Shown here: piece after piece, positions 61,594-64,000 of the stretch | How positions within the stretch are numbered: the stretch's first letter is position 1 | Layout: each line of letters opens with the position of its first letter | NCBI GenBank assembly: GCA_963833585.1 | Contig: CAWHYF010000006.1 | Location: forward strand, 992,001-1,056,000 | Length of the DNA stretch: 64,000 nt | Reading direction: 5' to 3' | DNA from: Bog-756 sp963833585 | Lineage (GTDB): Bacteria; Actinomycetota; Acidimicrobiia; Acidimicrobiales; RAAP-2 | Program-made: the position numbers and the translations under genes | The notes under the pieces: generated by a model | Told to the model about the DNA's origin: nothing | Seen by the model: the letters and a program-made list of their open reading frames with translations, nothing else | The model's database searches: none

Positions 61594-62459
61594 TGTCCGA
61601 CCTGCCCATCCGCATCGTTGATGCCCATGTGCACCTGTGGGACCCCGCCCGCGCCGATTGGTATCCGTACCTCCTCCGCCCTCCCACCGGGGGCAGCGGC
61701 GACGCGTCGCGAATGTACCGCCGCTTCGATGCCGACACCTACCGGGCAGAGACAGCCCGGTGGACCGTGGACAAATTCGTCAACGTCGCCGCCGCCACCG
61801 GCGTCCACTCCATCGAGGAGACCATCGAGCTCGATGGCCATGCCGAGGGGACCGGCGGCCCGGACGCCATTGTCGGCGGTCTACCGCCGACGGACACCGT
61901 GGCCGACGCCGTACAGCTCATCGAACGACAGATGACGGCCCCTCGCTTCCGTGGGGTACGTCCCATGGGCGCTTTTCAGGGGCCCCTCCCCGACCCCGGA
62001 GTGCTCCGTGCGCTTCGCGACCGGAACCTGCTGTTCGAACTGATGAGCCATCCCGATCAGCTCGGGCAGGCGGCAACCCAGCTCACCGGGGTCGATGACC
62101 TCGTCATCGTGGTCGAGCACACCGGTTGGCCCCGCTCCTCCTCCGCAGAGGAGCGCACCATGTGGCAGGACGGCATCGACGCCCTGGCCGACCTCGGCGA
62201 CAACGTCGTGTGCAAACTCTCGGGCCTGTCTATGCCATTGGGACGCATCGACGTCGATTCATTCGCTCCCTGGCTCGAGTACGCCATCGATGCCTTCGGC
62301 GTCGAGCGCTGCATGTTCGCCAGCAACTTCCCGGTGGACGCGATGTACGGCACCTTCGACCAGCTGTACACCACCTTCAGCGCCGTTACGGCGGGTCTTG
62401 GCGACGAATCCCGCGAACAGCTCTTTGCCACCAACGCCGAGAGGATCTATCGCTGCTAG
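61593..62459 (+). CDS. Amidohydrolase-2 family hydrolase
   Basis: A 288-residue metal-dependent hydrolase of the amidohydrolase-2 superfamily (Pfam PF04909), whose members hydrolyse lactones or decarboxylate. The metal motif RIVDAHVHLWDPARADWYPY is at the N-terminus. Further conserved points are HPDQLGQAATQLTG, VVEHTGWPRSSSAEERTMWQ with a metal His, VVCKLSGLSM, and the C-terminal CMFASNFPVDAMYG with the catalytic Asp. ATG 61593 overlaps the SDR stop (TGATG) and follows GGAGG, so translation is coupled. In an operon with a Baeyer-Villiger enzyme, hydrolysis of the resulting lactone is the natural guess; sugar-lactone-type hydrolase activity is the alternative. Confidence 0.88.
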   Translation: MSDLPIRIVDAHVHLWDPARADWYPYLLRPPTGGSGDASRMYRRFDADTYRAETARWTVDKFVNVAAATGVHSIEETIELDGHAEGTGGPDAIVGGLPPTDTVADAVQLIERQMTAPRFRGVRPMGAFQGPLPDPGVLRALRDRNLLFELMSHPDQLGQAATQLTGVDDLVIVVEHTGWPRSSSAEERTMWQDGIDALADLGDNVVCKLSGLSMPLGRIDVDSFAPWLEYAIDAFGVERCMFASNFPVDAMYGTFDQLYTTFSAVTAGLGDESREQLFATNAERIYRC

Positions 62460-62596
62460 GTGGCACCTCGTGCACATCACCGGCCGGAGCCGCGGCGGCC
62501 GACATTCGCCGCCAGTCGAGTTGGGACGTCACTGAACCACCGTGCGGTGCACCATGAGGAAACCGCAGCAGGACCATGACCACTCAGGAGGATGCA

Positions 62597-63745
62597 ATGG
62601 AGACCGACCGCCTCGTGGCTACCGCCTGCGACCGGGCCGGCGCGGACGACCTCGGCGACGACACCTGGCGTGAGGGCCTCGAGGTCCTGGTCCACTCGTT
62701 GAACACCGAGGCCGCCCTCAACGAGATGGGCGTCGGCGCCATGACCGACCAGATCGTCGGGTACCTGGTCAACCGGCTGCTGATCGAACGGTGGTATGCC
62801 GAGCACCCCGAGATCGACGATCAACAGATCGTGGCCCCACTGTTCGGTCTCGGTCTTCCCCGCACCGGTTCCACGGCGCTGAGCTTCCTGCTGGCCCAGG
62901 ACCCGTCCCGGCGGTCCCTCCGTGTCTGGGAAGCAGCCGAGCCGTGCCCGCCGCCGGAGACGGCGACCGAGCATAGCGACCCTCGCATCGCCAGGGCCCA
63001 GGCCGGCATCGACTTCACCAACGAGATGTTCACCGGCTTCGCGGGGATGTTACCCACCGCGGCGGACGGGCCCCAAGAGTGCCTCCTGCCCATGGCGCTC
63101 GAGTTCCGATCGCTGATCTTCGAGGGCATGGCGTTGATTCCGAGCTACAGCGCGTGGCTACTGCGATGCGACATGGAGCCGGCCTACCGGTACCACCGAC
63201 GGGTGCTGAAGCTGTTGCAGTGGCGCTGCCCGCCCGACCGGTGGTGGCTGAAGACCCCGGCCCACATGCTGTCGATCGACGCTCTGAATGCGGTGTACCC
63301 CGACGCCCGGTTCGTCATGACCCACCGAGATGTGGGCAAGGTGCTCCCGTCGGTATGCGCGCTCTACAGCACCCTGAGCACCATTCTCACCGTGCACCCC
63401 GACCCGGTCGCCATCGGTAGGCACAGCCGAGAGGTATGGCGGACGGCACTGGAACGACTGGTTGATTTCCGTGACCGGGGGAACGACAGCCGCTTCCACG
63501 ACCTGTCCTTCGAGGCGGTGCAGCGCGACCCGATCGGACAGGTAACCCAGCTCTACGCCGAACTGGGCGACGAACTGAGCGACGAGGCCCGCCGGCGGAT
63601 GCAGGACTGGTGGTCCGAGAGCTCGAAGGACCGCTCCGGGCCCGGGAGCTACCCGGCCGAGAGGTTTGGCCTTGACCGAGCGGAGCTGGCCGAGGAATTC
63701 GGTTTCTACTACGAACGATTCAACATATCGGTGGGCACCTACTAG
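62597..63745 (+). CDS. Sulfotransferase-family protein (long type)
   Basis: A 382-residue protein of the sulfotransferase_3 family, distinct from the shorter enzyme at 51.4 kb. The PAPS site is FGLGLPRTGSTALSFLLAQD near residue 84, and the 3'-phosphate site ARFVMTHRDVGKVLPSVCAL is near residue 235. WWLKTPAHMLSIDALNAVYP and the C-terminal GFYYERFNI are typical. AGGAGG at 62586-62591 sits 5 bases before ATG 62597, which settles the start over an in-frame ATG at 62576. Such proteins are frequent in actinobacterial lipid, steroid and terpenoid clusters; many lack proven activity. It probably belongs to the monooxygenase operon. Confidence 0.88.
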   Translation: METDRLVATACDRAGADDLGDDTWREGLEVLVHSLNTEAALNEMGVGAMTDQIVGYLVNRLLIERWYAEHPEIDDQQIVAPLFGLGLPRTGSTALSFLLAQDPSRRSLRVWEAAEPCPPPETATEHSDPRIARAQAGIDFTNEMFTGFAGMLPTAADGPQECLLPMALEFRSLIFEGMALIPSYSAWLLRCDMEPAYRYHRRVLKLLQWRCPPDRWWLKTPAHMLSIDALNAVYPDARFVMTHRDVGKVLPSVCALYSTLSTILTVHPDPVAIGRHSREVWRTALERLVDFRDRGNDSRFHDLSFEAVQRDPIGQVTQLYAELGDELSDEARRRMQDWWSESSKDRSGPGSYPAERFGLDRAELAEEFGFYYERFNISVGTY

Positions 63746-63801
63746 CGACGACATCCGATCTGATGGCCAGTTCACCGCCATCTCAACTGGGAGGCAGACC
63801 G

Positions 63802-64000
63802 ATGGATGAGCTGACCCAAAAGGTCGTCGACGGAACGGCATGGCGCGAGTTCTGCGACCTGCTCGCGGACGCCGGCGAAGCCGTCCTCGCCGAAGGCAAT
63901 CCTACCGACCCCTTGGACCGGGCCGAAGGGTTCCGCCTGCTCACCCGGCTGCTGCGGGGCGCACTGGAGAACAAGCTCGAGTACGGGCGGGCCGCCCAAC
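63802..64000 (+). CDS. DUF1214-type protein (5' part only)
   Basis: Only the first 66 residues lie in the window; the gene runs off the right edge without a stop. MDELTQKVVDGTAWREFCDL, then PTDPLDRAEGFRLLTRLLRG, matches the N-terminus of actinobacterial DUF1214/DUF1254-type proteins that occur next to sulfotransferases and lipid-metabolism genes. ATG 63802 is preceded by TGGGAGG. It lies 56 bases after the sulfotransferase gene and so likely continues the operon. Function unknown. Confidence 0.7.
   Translation, partial: MDELTQKVVDGTAWREFCDLLADAGEAVLAEGNPTDPLDRAEGFRLLTRLLRGALENKLEYGRAAQ

Noticed and set aside
1..64000. CRISPR array, insertion sequence, prophage or integrated plasmid
   Set aside because: No regularly spaced repeats, transposase, integrase or attachment-site duplication was seen on reading both strands; gene content and GC are even.

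Overview
The window is high-GC DNA with dense, mostly single-gene or short-operon layout, typical of an actinobacterium. An F420-type luciferase-like oxidoreductase, DUF2252 and DUF1214 proteins, AfsR/BTAD-type regulators, a Gram-positive LexA box and many apparently leaderless promoters fit a soil or aquatic Acidimicrobiia-like lineage. That placement is an inference; no rRNA or housekeeping marker is present. I saw no tRNA, rRNA, CRISPR array, insertion sequence or phage gene.

Layout. 1-9 kb: the N-terminal and central part of a SulP permease (runs off the left edge), a DUF1269 membrane protein, a GH15 glucoamylase/trehalase, a TetR-serine hydrolase pair with a clear operator, and an SOS-controlled DNA polymerase IV. 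8.7-12.4 kb: a MarR repressor facing a strong promoter for a two-gene operon of a secreted lipoprotein and a phospholipase C/phosphoesterase. 12.5-19 kb: an acyltransferase-SGNH fusion, an orphan ABC-type substrate-binding protein, a stand-alone SGNH hydrolase, two tiny overlapping ORFs and a helical protein. 19-23.5 kb: a Tat-exported GH27-like glycosidase with a CBM35-like tail, DUF2252, and a RibD/DHFR-like reductase. 23.5-30 kb: a small ORF, two large diguanylate cyclases (one GGDEF-EAL) and a seven-bladed propeller lipoprotein. 30-46 kb: two very large NB-ARC regulators with different DNA-binding heads, an ArsC-like protein, an SDR-carboxymuconolactone decarboxylase pair, a PQQ-type propeller protein, a TetR with tandem palindromic operators, and a UDP-sulfoquinovose synthase next to a GT-C glycosyltransferase. 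46-64 kb: oxidative and catabolic genes (flavin monooxygenase, OsmC, methyltransferase, F420-type oxidoreductase, cyclase, Baeyer-Villiger monooxygenase, SDR, amidohydrolase, two sulfotransferases, DUF1214) plus a second acyltransferase-SGNH fusion beside a second orphan substrate-binding protein and a third GGDEF protein.

Two themes stand out. First, the pair acyltransferase-3/SGNH fusion plus orphan type I substrate-binding protein occurs twice (12.5-16.3 kb and 52.6-56.1 kb) with no permease or ATPase nearby. This is the best candidate for an undescribed envelope-modification module. Second, six genes carry seven probable one-base frame breaks. Each is repaired by removing one base from a short G/C or A homopolymer, and in one case an in-window paralogue confirms the repaired reading. 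Residual insertion errors in the assembly are therefore more likely than real pseudogenes.

Regulatory signals are unusually readable. Most regulators and several enzymes have a TAnnnT -10 box only 6-8 bases before their ATG/GTG, as expected for leaderless transcription. Three repressors have inverted repeats overlapping their own promoters.
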